Counted from the stretch's first letter, positions 1 to 10,829 are shown. The stretch: 64,000 nucleotides of DNA from Granulicella arctica (GCF_013410065.1 NZ_JACCCW010000001.1:124001-188000), one strand, 5' to 3'. Translations and numbers: made by a program. Notes: generated from the sequence alone by a model not told the origin.

Positions 1-957
<957 letters not shown>

Positions 958-1370
958 TTCCCGGCTTTTCGATCAACGGTAGCGGATGCTGGATACTCCA
1001 ATGGAGAACAGGTCGCTCCCTGCGAAACGGAAGGCATGATGCCACACATTCCCGCCAAGCGCACAGCCAACAACCAGGGCGATGGCAGCTTATTCGGGCG
1101 CGAAGACTTCCGCTATGAACCTGATACCGACACTTATGTCTGCCTGGCAACAAGAAGCTGCTGCGGAAGAACACTCATCATAAAAATTGTTACACCATAT
1201 GTTGGGTTTCGGCTACCGACTGCGACACGCAGGCTCTGAGACGCGGCTCGGCTCGCCGCCTATATGAAGAAGCGTTGATCCGGATGTAGGAGCGGGTGAC
1301 ACCAGAAGCGATGAGACTAAGTCGATGTACTGTTGTCGAACATCCCTTCGCTACAATCAAGTACCGTAGC
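958..1370 (+). pseudogene. IS1182-family transposase relic
   Basis: Starting right after the reductase stop, one frame reads a transposase segment: VADAGYSNGEQ, then IPAKRTANNQGDG and FGREDFRYEPDTDTYVC. This is the middle part of IS1182-type DDE transposases. At about 1143 the reading continues in another frame (one base lost) as PGNKKLLRKNTHHKN. It meets a TAG at 1287-1289 where a Gln is usual, and resumes as RVTPEAMRL and TVVEHPFATIKYR, the C-terminal motif of the family. Both ends are missing and no terminal inverted repeats were seen. Non-functional; the family assignment rests on recalled motifs. Confidence 0.72.
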
Positions 1371-1436
1371 TTTCGGATTGAGGAACACAGAGGATCGATG
1401 GGAGTTCACATCAAAGACTAGAACCGGGTTGCGCCG

Positions 1437-2747
1437 TCACCAAACCTGAATTGCGATGATCTTAGGGTTAACAACGATCATGCCGGAAATATCCATTTCC
1501 AATAAGATCTGTAGATTGCGTTCTTGCCATCCCTTTGGCGCGTTATGGGCGAGTTCGTTCAAGGCAGATCCATCCGCTAAAAATTCGCACGCTGCCTGTG
1601 TGCCGAATTCATTGACACCGCCGATGGCCATTTGTACGCGCTTTCGATCAGGATCGATAATCCTCGTGATCAGCGCGTAGCTACGATCGGTCCGCTGCGC
1701 TGTAGTCTTTTCTGTTACCCACTTCTTGTCGGGATGTAGACGATCGCGAATGAACCAGATCTGTCCATGCTCTCCGTCTGCCGAGTCGAAAAAGAACCGA
1801 AGATTTCGATTGAGGTTCATGGACCAGACGTTGTTGAATGCGCCAAGGTAAATAACATTGGTGCGGTCTAATGCAATATTACGACTTTCCTGAGGCCACA
1901 CAGCCTGTGTGACCAAACCCCGACTGTTTAGCAAACCGGCAAGGCTGATGACTCCACGAACATCCCCGATTGCGGTGCCACCGCTGTTTGCTTTAACGAT
2001 ATCGCCGGGCTGAATGAGTATTGGCGGCTGGTTTGCCTCAACCTTCTGTCGCAAGTCAGACGAAAGCCAGTAGAGATGGGAGTCGCCAAAGCAGAGCGTA
2101 ACGTTTGTCTTGTACTGTAAGAAGGGCTTCCAGAACTGCTCCAGAGGACTATCACTCTTGAGATTTACGGGCCAGCTGTTCCGCCCGGCCAGAACAGCTA
2201 TTATCAAAATGAGCAGGGCGACAACGATGGGCACAGGCTTAAAGAAGCCGCGCTTGGCAAACCAAGCGGTCGACCAGGATGGATCAGCGGGTACGGAGGG
2301 CGATTCGACACGTGAAATATCGAGCGCGCTGGCCTCATCCCGTTTTTTGTCTTCTGCGATATGCCATTGGAAGGTTGGGATGTAGGTTCCGGAAGACAGG
2401 CCAATCATCACAGCCGAAGGGGAAGATCGCTCCGAATAATACTGTGCCAGACGTCGCCGAACGTCGCTGGCCCTGACTCGCACGATGGAATCCGCTCCGG
2501 TATCGAAGTCCACCCTTCGACCGAACAACTCGACGCCGAGGAAGCGTTCATTCAGCCCATCGTAATTTCCGGCGAGAGCGTGCCTCACAATGCATTCCAG
2601 AAAATCGTGACATCGCTTACTGCCGGAAAAAGTTGGGCTCGCCAAAATCGCATCAAGCTCAAGCAGAACGGATGTCACCTGTTCTTGGGACAATTTGTGC
2701 GAGCGCTCTCGGTTTTGGATCTCCGCCAACATCGGTATGAACAACAT
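1437..2747 (-). CDS. Membrane-anchored regulator-like protein
   Basis: About 436 aa in three parts. Residues ~16-126 share a domain with the protein at 28290-29891: an FGR motif, then IVRVRASDVRRRLAQYY, then GTYIPTF. I read this as a cytoplasmic DNA-binding-like module. One membrane helix follows at ~171-188. The C-terminal ~240 residues would be periplasmic; they contain LGAFNNVWSM and GGVNEFGTQAACEF, a pattern I associate with uncharacterised acidobacterial proteins. The open frame begins at a TTG at 2759; ATG at 2747 is preferred. It diverges from the GH43 gene and is the nearest candidate regulator for this sugar locus. DNA binding is inference, not demonstrated by a recognised HTH signature. 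Confidence 0.6.
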   Translation of the reverse strand: MLFIPMLAEIQNRERSHKLSQEQVTSVLLELDAILASPTFSGSKRCHDFLECIVRHALAGNYDGLNERFLGVELFGRRVDFDTGADSIVRVRASDVRRRLAQYYSERSSPSAVMIGLSSGTYIPTFQWHIAEDKKRDEASALDISRVESPSVPADPSWSTAWFAKRGFFKPVPIVVALLILIIAVLAGRNSWPVNLKSDSPLEQFWKPFLQYKTNVTLCFGDSHLYWLSSDLRQKVEANQPPILIQPGDIVKANSGGTAIGDVRGVISLAGLLNSRGLVTQAVWPQESRNIALDRTNVIYLGAFNNVWSMNLNRNLRFFFDSADGEHGQIWFIRDRLHPDKKWVTEKTTAQRTDRSYALITRIIDPDRKRVQMAIGGVNEFGTQAACEFLADGSALNELAHNAPKGWQERNLQILLEMDISGMIVVNPKIIAIQVW

Positions 2748-3327
2748 TACCACTCTCAATAACGCAGAGGTAACGTAAGGATAACGTCGCTGGAAGTCAT
2801 TGATTTTGTTGAGCGTGATCGACTAAACCGTTTATCACGTTGACCTTCGTCAGATTTGCAATGTTATATGCACTTCACTATCGAAATGAGCCGAAACCAC
2901 TGGCATAGGCCTATGGCATTCTCAATGCTTGACATGAAGATTGGGGTGCTGCTGACACGTAGACGAGCCCTACCGTGAGTTCATTTTGTGCTGTGCCGAT
3001 AGGAGAGGAGTTCGGGTGGAGCGAGATGGAATACAACGAACGGTTGCAAGAAGCCGAGAGCGCTAGGTTGGGCGTCATCGGTCATGTGCCCAGCTACCAG
3101 AGTATAGATTTGCTTCGCTAACAACCCCTGCTGATGCTCGCCAGTTGAGCCGTGTCGACCAGGAATAGAGCACGAAGCATCGCTCGGGGAACTATGGCAT
3201 TGCAGTCGAAAGCGGCCACCCCCTTCACCTCAGGAGTCAAGACGGAGGTCGTGGTGCATGGCTCGATCGCACTGCCCAAATAGCAACGCTCCGAGCGGTT
3301 CTTGCCGGACACACTAGAAGGATGAGA
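2748..3327. other. Divergent intergenic region, no gene seen
   Basis: About 580 bp between the regulator-like gene (leftward) and the GH43 gene (rightward). I find no convincing coding region on either strand. It contains AAACCGTTT at 2825-2833, about 80 bp upstream of the regulator start, a motif that recurs upstream of other genes in this locus. A good ribosome site (AGAAGG, 3316-3321) lies at its right edge. Confidence 0.5.
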
Positions 3328-4992
3328 ATGCGATACCTTACATGTCCCCTTTTTACAATAATCATGACAATTGCAACTGTGACAGGTTTCTGCCAAGCCG
3401 TTCGGCGTGATCGCTCCTTGGCGCAGTTGAACGACCACGTTGCGATCTCCAAGGTTTGGTCCCCGGATTTAGGAAATGGGATGTACAAGAATCCGGTTCT
3501 GAACGCTGACTATTCGGATCCTGACGTCATCCGCGTTGGAGACCGGTTCTATCTGGTGGCGTCGAGCTTCGACGCTGTACCGGGACTCCCGATCCTGGAG
3601 TCCTATGATCTGGTGAACTGGCGGCTCATCGGACGTGCGCTTGCGAGACAGCTCCCCCTCGATAGGTATAGCGTGACGCAGCATGGAAATGGAGTGTGGG
3701 CACCGGCACTACGCTTTCACAACGGAGAGTTCTACCTCTACTATCCTGATCCGGACTTCGGGATTTACATGGTGAAGGCGAAGAACGCTGCGGGGCCTTG
3801 GTCCCAGCCGCTGCTAGTCAAGGCCGCCAAGGGGTGGATCGACCCGTGTCCATTGTGGGATGAGGATGGGAAGGCCTACCTGGTGTCGGGCTTGGCTGGG
3901 AGCCGTGCCGGCGCCAAGAGCGTCCTCATCATCAGCCGCATGAAGCCCGATGGCACAGAGCTATTGGATGGCGGAGCAATCGTCTATGACGGACACGGCG
4001 AAGACTCCACCATAGAAGGGCCAAAGCTTTACAAGCGTCATGGGTACTATTACATCTTTGCCCCAGCTGGAGGTGTCCCAACGGGCTGGCAGGTTGTGCT
4101 GCGATCCCGGAATATCTTCGGGCCGTATGAGCGTCGCAAAGTACTGCAGCAAGGGACCACGACGATCAACGGCCCGCACCAGGGAGCTTGGGTCGATACC
4201 GGGACCGGAGAGGATTGGTTTCTCCATTTTCAAGATCGCGGCTGGCTCGGGAGAGTTGTGCATTTAGAACCGATGAAATGGGCCGACGACTGGCCCGAAA
4301 TCGGAGATGAGGCACAGGGTCCGATCGGCCAGCCAGTACTATCGTACAGAAAGCCTAAAACACTGCACCCATCTACACCTCGGAACCCAGCCGATAGCGA
4401 TGAATTTAATGAGGCTGCACTTGGACTACAGTGGCAGTGGCAGGCTGACCCGGAGCCCACGTGGAGCTTTCCCTCTCAAGCCTTGGGCGTACTCCGATTG
4501 ATCGATACTCCTGCCCCTCCGCAGGCGCACAATCTATGGAATACTCCGGCCGTTCTTTTGCAGAAGCTACCTGCACCTAGACTGATGGCGACCACCAAGC
4601 TAAAAGCGACCATCCTCAACCAGGGCGACCGGGCGGGTCTCATCCTGTTGGGCAAAGACTATGGGGCTCTGGCGCTTACGAAGACCGAACATGGCAATGT
4701 GCTTCGCCAATTGCTGTGCATGTCGGCCAATCTTGGGACTTCCGAAAGAATCGTAGCTGAAGTGCCTCTATCGCAGGATGACGTGTACCTGCGAGTCGCA
4801 GTGGACGAAGGCAGCGTGTCATTCAGCTATAGCGTAGATGGGAAAGAATTCCGTCCCATCGGCCAACGGTTTATGGCACAACCAGGTATATGGATAGGAG
4901 CGAAGGTGGGAATCTTCGCCAGTGGGGTGACAGATCACGGTGAATTCGGATATGCAGACTTCGATTGGTTTCGGTTGACTGCACTGCCGTAG
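3328..4992 (+). CDS. Secreted glycoside hydrolase family 43 enzyme
   Basis: Likely beta-xylosidase or alpha-L-arabinofuranosidase, exported through an N-terminal signal peptide ending near FCQA. The five-bladed propeller motifs are present; numbering from the ATG at 3322, Asp66 in YSDPDVIRVG is the expected general base, Asp174 in GWIDP the pKa-modulating residue and Glu232 in IEGPKLY the proton donor. Residues ~365-556 form a beta-sandwich of the type attached to GH43 xylosidases. The second ATG (3328) is chosen because AGAAGG at 3316-3321 is correctly spaced from it and too close to the first. It heads a block with an Oar-like receptor, GH39 and another GH43. Exact substrate is inference. 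Confidence 0.88.
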   Translation: MRYLTCPLFTIIMTIATVTGFCQAVRRDRSLAQLNDHVAISKVWSPDLGNGMYKNPVLNADYSDPDVIRVGDRFYLVASSFDAVPGLPILESYDLVNWRLIGRALARQLPLDRYSVTQHGNGVWAPALRFHNGEFYLYYPDPDFGIYMVKAKNAAGPWSQPLLVKAAKGWIDPCPLWDEDGKAYLVSGLAGSRAGAKSVLIISRMKPDGTELLDGGAIVYDGHGEDSTIEGPKLYKRHGYYYIFAPAGGVPTGWQVVLRSRNIFGPYERRKVLQQGTTTINGPHQGAWVDTGTGEDWFLHFQDRGWLGRVVHLEPMKWADDWPEIGDEAQGPIGQPVLSYRKPKTLHPSTPRNPADSDEFNEAALGLQWQWQADPEPTWSFPSQALGVLRLIDTPAPPQAHNLWNTPAVLLQKLPAPRLMATTKLKATILNQGDRAGLILLGKDYGALALTKTEHGNVLRQLLCMSANLGTSERIVAEVPLSQDDVYLRVAVDEGSVSFSYSVDGKEFRPIGQRFMAQPGIWIGAKVGIFASGVTDHGEFGYADFDWFRLTALP

Positions 4993-5006
4993 CATCGCTC
5001 ATTGAC

Positions 5007-5240
5007 TCAAATCGTCGGATCGTCTGCTCCAAGGCACGGGTTTGTTTCTCCGGTCCGAAGCTCGTCCGAACTCGCCTCGGCGACGAAACGCTTCCACCTC
5101 GCATTCTTCTGTTCTGGCTCCTCCAACCGCCAGCCTTCTCCATCTTCAAGCCATCGTATTCTTTGCGCAATCGAAAATAAGTTGGTTCCGTGATGCCATC
5201 ATCCCTATGTGCTTCCTGCCATTCGCCATTCCAGCTTCCC
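5007..5240 (-). pseudogene. IS3-family OrfA transposase relic
   Basis: Minus-strand reading gives EAHRDDGITEPTYFRLRKEY and DGLKMEKA, the helix-turn-helix part of IS3-family OrfA (the usual form is close to EAGISEQTYYRWRKEY). After a frameshift the next frame continues RLEEPEQKNARWKRFVAE, the leucine-zipper-like segment that normally follows, and ends at a stop at 5007-5009. No OrfB or terminal repeats are nearby. The relic begins 14 bp past the GH43 stop codon, so insertion and decay took place directly behind that gene. Confidence 0.7.
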
Positions 5241-5420
5241 CGTATCAGTATGCTTCGTTCCCGCTGCTTGCTATAGAACTCGCCGGACACTCCACAACTG
5301 TTAGGCGGCTTTCAAAGGACTGGTGATCCGCTGCAAGTTGAGCTATCTCAACGAAATGACTGCCGTAGCGTTTCCGTAACGCCGGCTTCACATCGCTGAT
5401 TCTATGGAACATACACGCAT

Positions 5421-5429
5421 AAACGGTTT
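5421..5429. promoter_or_regulatory. Possible operator AAACGGTTT upstream of receptor gene
   Basis: AAACGGTTT is an odd-centred palindrome 143 bp upstream of the Oar-like receptor start, followed by GAAACGTT. Related 9-mers occur at 2825, 12494 and 28242, all in presumed promoter regions. The stretch 5241-5571 holds no other gene I can recognise. A short motif of this kind can arise by chance, so this is a lead only. Confidence 0.25.
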
Positions 5430-5571
5430 GAAACGTTGACAAATTTACTCTCTTGCGAAGACTGTCTCACCTGACACTCGACAAAGCGATTTATGGCTTT
5501 AGAAATGCTGGTAACGTTCGCTGATAACGGACCCATACCATCACGAGAACACGTGAGAAGAGGATTCGACC

Positions 5572-8500
5572 ATGAAAGCTGGAAATTGCAGAACAAGCCT
5601 CACCAGCCGCAAGAGACAAAGTTGGACAACACGATATATGCCTATGCGAAAGATTGCGTATTCCTTGCTGCCTGTAATCGTGATTACGCTCTTTGCCGGA
5701 ATACTGTCGGCACAAACGACGGGCCTGGGAACTATATCCGGAAGAGTGCTGGACCCAACTGGGGCCGTTATACCGAGTGCACATATTACGGTCACCAATA
5801 CGGCCACCGGAGTAGCGTTATCGATAAGCAGTAACGATGAAGGACTTTATCGTGCCGGAGACCTGGTTCCCGGACCCTACACGATTGCGGTCAGCGCAAA
5901 CGGGTACAAAGCATTGCTGCGGGAAGGGATTACGCTGGTTTCGGATGCATCAGAGACGGCAGACCTCAGCTTGACCATCGGTCAGTCATCGCAGCAGGTG
6001 ATGGTATATGCAGATGCGTCCCTATTGAACTTGTCTTCCGGTTCGGACGGACAGGTTGTGAGCACGCAGCAGATTGAGGACACGCCCACGGCTGGCGCCA
6101 ACCCGCTGCTGCTCCTAAAGTTCAACTCTGCCATTCAAACCAGCGATGCCTCAAACCTGTACATGAACGGCAGCTACAACGCGGGAGCCGCGAACTCTCG
6201 CATCGGATCCGCAGGGCAGATCTCAAAGAACGAGTACATGCTGGACGGTGCTCCGGACCAGGCAAGCAATCACACTGTCGCCTATGCTCCGCCTCCTGAT
6301 GAGGTAAACGAGATGTTTACCGACGTAATGGGGTTCGATGCCCAGGTAGGCAAGACACTGGGAATTTATACCAACGTCACCAGCAAGACGGGCACCGAGC
6401 AGTTTCATGGATCGGCACGTTGGACATACGAGGATCAACGCTGGCAGGCTCTGACTCACTTCGCGCGCGTAAACATCGTCACGGCCTGCACGACAGGAAC
6501 GGCGGCACAATGCGCTGTCGCCCAGGCGCAAAACCTCCAACCGGGGACCCACGAAAACAACTGGGGCGTCAGCATTGGCGGACCGGTTATTATTCCCCAT
6601 CTCTTCGACGGCAGGCAGAAGAAGCTCTTCTTCTTCTTCGGCTCTGTCCGGGATCAGTTCACAGGCGTGTCTAACACGTCGGTGACTGTGCCGACTGTGC
6701 AGGAGCGTGGTCTGAATGGATCGAATGCAGACTTCTCCGACCTTCCCGGATGTCCTTCCGCTTGCGGCGCTTACACGATCTACGATCCATTGACCGTAAA
6801 GGCTGCGGGGTCGACCAACTATACCCGCACCTCTTTCGCAGGCAATGTGATTCCCGCCAATCGTATTAACAACCCCATGACGGCGCTGTTTAACGCTGTC
6901 TTGCCCATGCCCAACAACGGCGGCGCGATTGGGCTGAATGGCTTGGGCAACTACACCTACAACCAGTTACAACCCCAGACCTTTACCGCATACACTCCGC
7001 GCATCGACTACGCGTTGAGAGATAACGATCGCTTCTTCGCGCGCGCATCGAAGATTCACTATTTCCAAGATACGCATGGATTCACAACCAACGATGTCGA
7101 TGAGGGAATAGTAAATCAGGACGCGTTGATCCTTTCCGTGGGCTGGACGCATGTTTTTAGCCCGAACCTTGTGATGGATAATACGATTGGATATTCGCGA
7201 TACTTGAACGGATTGCAAGAGCCAGGGCTCTTGAAGTATCCGGCTACCTCCATAGGTCTGCCTGACTATCTCCAGAGTGAAGCGATGGCCGCGGGATTCA
7301 ATGGTCCGCCACTGGTGCAATTCGCCAGCCCTCCCAATACTCCGTACAACCAGGTCGGCGCGAAAAGCTATCCTCCCAACTACGATAAGATCGGAAACTA
7401 TCGTACTGGAATTACATTTTCGCACGGAGCCCATACCTTCAAAGCCGGCGCTGAATACCGGTTGCAAGTGGCGATCGGTACGCCTGAGGGAAATATCACC
7501 GGCTTACTGAACTTCGATAACACATTTACCCGCCAGAACAGCAACGGTACAGGCAGCCCGCAACAGCTGGGCCTGGACTACGCAGCATATCTGCTGGGCA
7601 TGCAAACTTCGGCCACACTCGACACCCAGGTTCTGTGGAAGCGGAGCAATCCCTACTATGCATTCTGGGGCGGCGACAACTGGCGTGTGAACTCTAAGCT
7701 AACCATCAACACCGGCTTGCGCTTCGAGTATGAGTTCGGCCCCACAGAATCCGGCAATCGGCAGATGATGTACTTCGATCCTAATCAGGCGCTTCCAACT
7801 GCTAGTGATGTGAACAGCGCTTATGCAGCTAATTATGCAGTCTACGCGGCCGCGTTTCCGGCTGGATTGCCTGCTCCTCCTACATCGCTGAACATTAAGG
7901 GAGGTCCTGTTTACGCGGGTGTGAATGGCGTGGGCACGAGAGCCTGGGTGGATAGCTGGCGTTTGCTGCCCAGGTTTGCCGCAGCCTACGCTCTACGACC
8001 TTCCCTCGTGATCCGGGGCGGGTATGGACTGTTCTACGACACAAACAATGTGTTAAATCAGAACCCCGATCTTACAGGTTTCTCAGCGACCACGACCACT
8101 GCCTCTACAAGCGATAACGGAGTGGGGTTGGACGGAAACTGGGTGGGTGCAAATCCATATGCGGGAACCTCTCCTGTGACCAATCCGTTCCCAGCCTTAT
8201 CCAACGGCAATAACTTTGTCCAGCCTCTCGGATCGTCGCTGGGCGCCATGGCGATCGCGGGCAACAGCTGGAGCTTTTATCCGAAAGACTTCCTGCCGGC
8301 GCGCCAACAACGCTGGAATGTTACGGTTGAAAAACAGATTGGCTCATCAACCGTCTTGCATGTCGATTACATTGGGTCGTGGACGACGAGACTCCAGGTG
8401 AGCCAGAATCTCAACTCCGTGCCAGAGGCCTACTTTACGGGGGGCGACGTGCTGAACCCCAACAATGGCACATTGAGCGGCACCGTGAAGGGCAATCCGT

Positions 8501-9345
8501 TCCTTTACAAAAACATGAGCAACTTGGCTACTTCTTCTCCGGTTATCTACCAGAATGTTCTGACTCAACGGTCGCAATTCACAAGTTCCAACGTAAGCAT
8601 CGCCAAGCTGCTCGAACCCTACCCACAGCTTGGAACTCTCACGGAGTATGCCCCAGTTGGCAATTCAAAATTTAATGAGCTAAACCTATCGTGGCGGCGG
8701 AGGATGTCGAACGGACTAAGCTTCGCTATCAACTATCAACAGAACTGGCAGAGCGATCAGGATTGGTTCGCCAATTCATTCGATGCGGTTCCGAGTTGGG
8801 AGCCGAGCAACAATTCGCGTCCGTACCGCCTTGCCGCAATCGGAACTTGGGAGCTTCCTTTTGGGAAGAACAAGCCGTTTGCTAACCATGGGTTGATGTC
8901 GAAGGCGTTTGGCGGATTCAAACTCGACAATGCTTACGAGCAGCAGGAGGGCGCACTGCTCAGCTTTAGCAATGTCATCTTCACCGGAGGAGACCCGAAG
9001 AGCATCAAGCTAGCCCACCCGACATACGGCGAATGGTTCAATACGACGAACTTCGACAAGATACCCGCGGATCAACTGGGAGCATACAATTTGCGCGTGT
9101 TTCCCTCAAGGGTTCCAGGCGTTCGTCAACAGGGTTATGGGAATTTGAACTCCAATCTGGAACGCAGTATCCCGCTCACGGAACGAGTCGATATGAAGCT
9201 TAGGTTCGAGTGCTTCGATGTGTTTAATCACACTTTAGTGGCCGCTCCGAACACAACCCCAACTTCAGCTCAGTTTGGACAGGTGACGGGTAATGCGCAA
9301 AACTTCTCCCGATTCATACAAATACAGGGGAAGATCATGTTTTAG
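5572..9345 (+). CDS. Oar-like TonB-dependent receptor
   Basis: 1257-aa outer-membrane receptor. An N-terminal signal segment (KIAYSLLPVIVITLFAGIL, then SAQ) is followed at ~53-140 by a carboxypeptidase-regulatory-like beta-sandwich (ISGRVLDPTGAVIPSAHIT), a plug region rich in NGSYN-type repeats, and a long beta-barrel ending in IQGKIMF with a terminal Phe. This is the architecture of acidobacterial Oar-like transporters. Start at 5572 is supported by AGAAGAGG eight bases upstream; ATG at 5638 would give a more standard signal peptide length. Lying between a GH43 and GH39/GH43 genes, it probably imports oligosaccharides released from xylan. Substrate is inferred from neighbours only. Confidence 0.88.
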   Translation: MKAGNCRTSLTSRKRQSWTTRYMPMRKIAYSLLPVIVITLFAGILSAQTTGLGTISGRVLDPTGAVIPSAHITVTNTATGVALSISSNDEGLYRAGDLVPGPYTIAVSANGYKALLREGITLVSDASETADLSLTIGQSSQQVMVYADASLLNLSSGSDGQVVSTQQIEDTPTAGANPLLLLKFNSAIQTSDASNLYMNGSYNAGAANSRIGSAGQISKNEYMLDGAPDQASNHTVAYAPPPDEVNEMFTDVMGFDAQVGKTLGIYTNVTSKTGTEQFHGSARWTYEDQRWQALTHFARVNIVTACTTGTAAQCAVAQAQNLQPGTHENNWGVSIGGPVIIPHLFDGRQKKLFFFFGSVRDQFTGVSNTSVTVPTVQERGLNGSNADFSDLPGCPSACGAYTIYDPLTVKAAGSTNYTRTSFAGNVIPANRINNPMTALFNAVLPMPNNGGAIGLNGLGNYTYNQLQPQTFTAYTPRIDYALRDNDRFFARASKIHYFQDTHGFTTNDVDEGIVNQDALILSVGWTHVFSPNLVMDNTIGYSRYLNGLQEPGLLKYPATSIGLPDYLQSEAMAAGFNGPPLVQFASPPNTPYNQVGAKSYPPNYDKIGNYRTGITFSHGAHTFKAGAEYRLQVAIGTPEGNITGLLNFDNTFTRQNSNGTGSPQQLGLDYAAYLLGMQTSATLDTQVLWKRSNPYYAFWGGDNWRVNSKLTINTGLRFEYEFGPTESGNRQMMYFDPNQALPTASDVNSAYAANYAVYAAAFPAGLPAPPTSLNIKGGPVYAGVNGVGTRAWVDSWRLLPRFAAAYALRPSLVIRGGYGLFYDTNNVLNQNPDLTGFSATTTTASTSDNGVGLDGNWVGANPYAGTSPVTNPFPALSNGNNFVQPLGSSLGAMAIAGNSWSFYPKDFLPARQQRWNVTVEKQIGSSTVLHVDYIGSWTTRLQVSQNLNSVPEAYFTGGDVLNPNNGTLSGTVKGNPFLYKNMSNLATSSPVIYQNVLTQRSQFTSSNVSIAKLLEPYPQLGTLTEYAPVGNSKFNELNLSWRRRMSNGLSFAINYQQNWQSDQDWFANSFDAVPSWEPSNNSRPYRLAAIGTWELPFGKNKPFANHGLMSKAFGGFKLDNAYEQQEGALLSFSNVIFTGGDPKSIKLAHPTYGEWFNTTNFDKIPADQLGAYNLRVFPSRVPGVRQQGYGNLNSNLERSIPLTERVDMKLRFECFDVFNHTLVAAPNTTPTSAQFGQVTGNAQNFSRFIQIQGKIMF

Positions 9346-9577
9346 TAACGCAAATGTCGCAACACTAGCAACATGCCGGGACAATACCACTGGTCGCGCA
9401 GATGCACCCCCAGTCCTGTCAATGATCCGTGGAGCAGTAAGACTGATGAAGCTATCAATAATCTCTCATTCCGAAATCAAAGTTTGTCCTGCGTAATAGC
9501 CGTTTTGCTACACGGTTTCAACTGAACTACGATATGAAAATGAGGCAATTCTTTTTAAACGACAGTCGAGGGAACAG

Positions 9578-10372
9578 ATGAAGGAGACCAACCTGATCCT
9601 GGCTGTCGCACAATCGGGGTCCATTCCCGGCGACGTGTCGGCAAATGTCGCTCGTCATCTGCGATTCGGGGTCGTTGCTGCGGAGCATGGCGTTCAGTTT
9701 CTTGTCTTTCCCGAGTTGTCCCTGACGGGATACGAACCAGCCTTGGCCCGGTCGAATTCAGTTCATCCTCACGACCCCAAATTGGATCCGTTGCGTCGTC
9801 TTGCCGAAGAGGCGCGTATGACGGTAGTGGTGGGGGCCCCAATACTCAACGATAAGCGCGAATTGCATATCGGGGCGCTCGCCATCTGTTCCGATGGCAT
9901 GGTATCGACATACACAAAACAACACCTTCACCCAGGTGAAGATGAAGTATTCACTCCCGGCTTGGGTGGGCCCATGTTGTCAGTCGAGGGCGCGGCCGTT
10001 GCTTTAGCGATCTGCGCAGACACAACGTACCCGCAGCACCCGGCCAGCGCTGCGGCATGTGGTGCGAATGTCTATGCGGCAGGCGTTTTGATCACCGAGA
10101 ACGGATACGCATCAGACACGGCTTTGCTCAGGCAGTACTCGCTCCAACATAAGATGGCCGTCCTCATGGCTAACCATAGTGCGCCAACTGGAGGATGGGT
10201 TTCGGCAGGCAAAAGCGCTATCTGGTCCGACGACGGAGAGTTGGTGGCCACAAGTCCAGGAACGGAGGAAGGTTTACTCATTGCGACCAGGCACAAGCGT
10301 ATATGGGATGGCATGTCGCTGTCAGTTCCAACGGTTTCTTCCGCGATAGGCTCCCAAACTGGCTCCCGGTAG
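9578..10372 (+). CDS. Carbon-nitrogen hydrolase (nitrilase superfamily)
   Basis: 264-aa cytosolic amidohydrolase. The catalytic triad of the superfamily is complete: Glu46 in FPELSLTGYE, Lys114 in TYTKQHL and Cys146 in AICADTT. A good ribosome site (GAGGGA) precedes the ATG. The substrate (amide, nitrile or carbamoyl compound) cannot be told. The last ~15 codons overlap, in another frame, the start of a TonB-receptor fragment, so the natural C-terminus may have been replaced by a deletion junction near 10320-10350; the core fold is intact. Its role inside a polysaccharide locus is unclear. Confidence 0.85.
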   Translation: MKETNLILAVAQSGSIPGDVSANVARHLRFGVVAAEHGVQFLVFPELSLTGYEPALARSNSVHPHDPKLDPLRRLAEEARMTVVVGAPILNDKRELHIGALAICSDGMVSTYTKQHLHPGEDEVFTPGLGGPMLSVEGAAVALAICADTTYPQHPASAAACGANVYAAGVLITENGYASDTALLRQYSLQHKMAVLMANHSAPTGGWVSAGKSAIWSDDGELVATSPGTEEGLLIATRHKRIWDGMSLSVPTVSSAIGSQTGSR

Positions 10373-10661
10373 CAATGCAGCGATCACGCTCAAACAGAAC
10401 GGCCCCTATCGCCATCCCTTCCTCGGTGGTTCGGCATTCATCGACAATAACTTGAGCGCCCAAAATCCTTCAACTTCGAGCATGGTCAGTCAGTTGACCA
10501 GCTTCACGTGCAATTTCTCGAACGAATATACCCTCAACCTTACCAATCAAAACGGTACTGCATTCAACCAAGGTGAAGCTGATCCGTCGCTTAGTTTTGG
10601 AGTAGCTCTTTACAAGACTGGCCGCCGGATTATGGAACTCTCTTTCAGATACACGTTCTAG
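10350..10661 (+). pseudogene. C-terminal fragment of a TonB-dependent receptor
   Basis: An open frame without a plausible start reads APKLAPGSNAAITLKQNG, then HPFLGGSAFIDNN, and ends KTGRRIMELSFRYTF followed by a stop. The ending is the typical last beta-strand of an outer-membrane barrel with terminal Phe. The N-terminal ~900 residues are missing, and the fragment is fused out of frame to the tail of the nitrilase gene. It does not match the C-terminus of either complete receptor in this window, so it comes from a third receptor gene. Confidence 0.6.
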
Positions 10662-10829
10662 TCTTGATTCTTGCGCGCTGCGAGACACTGCGCTCTCAGC
10701 GCGCCTACTGCATTTATCGCTAAAATCAACACTGTGATTGTGCCGTTATCGAGGAGTGGTTTCTATCTCCGCATTTCGTTCATTCGATCGCAGTGGTATT
10801 TATCTTCCTCACATCGATAATGGAGCTAT

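Noticed and set aside
3118..3438. 106-aa minus-strand frame before GH43
   Set aside because: Overlaps the GH43 start and signal peptide; no family or ribosome site.
9578..10372. Nitrilase-like protein as ammonia-generating NAD synthetase domain
   Set aside because: No synthetase domain or fusion, and only the C-N hydrolase core is present.
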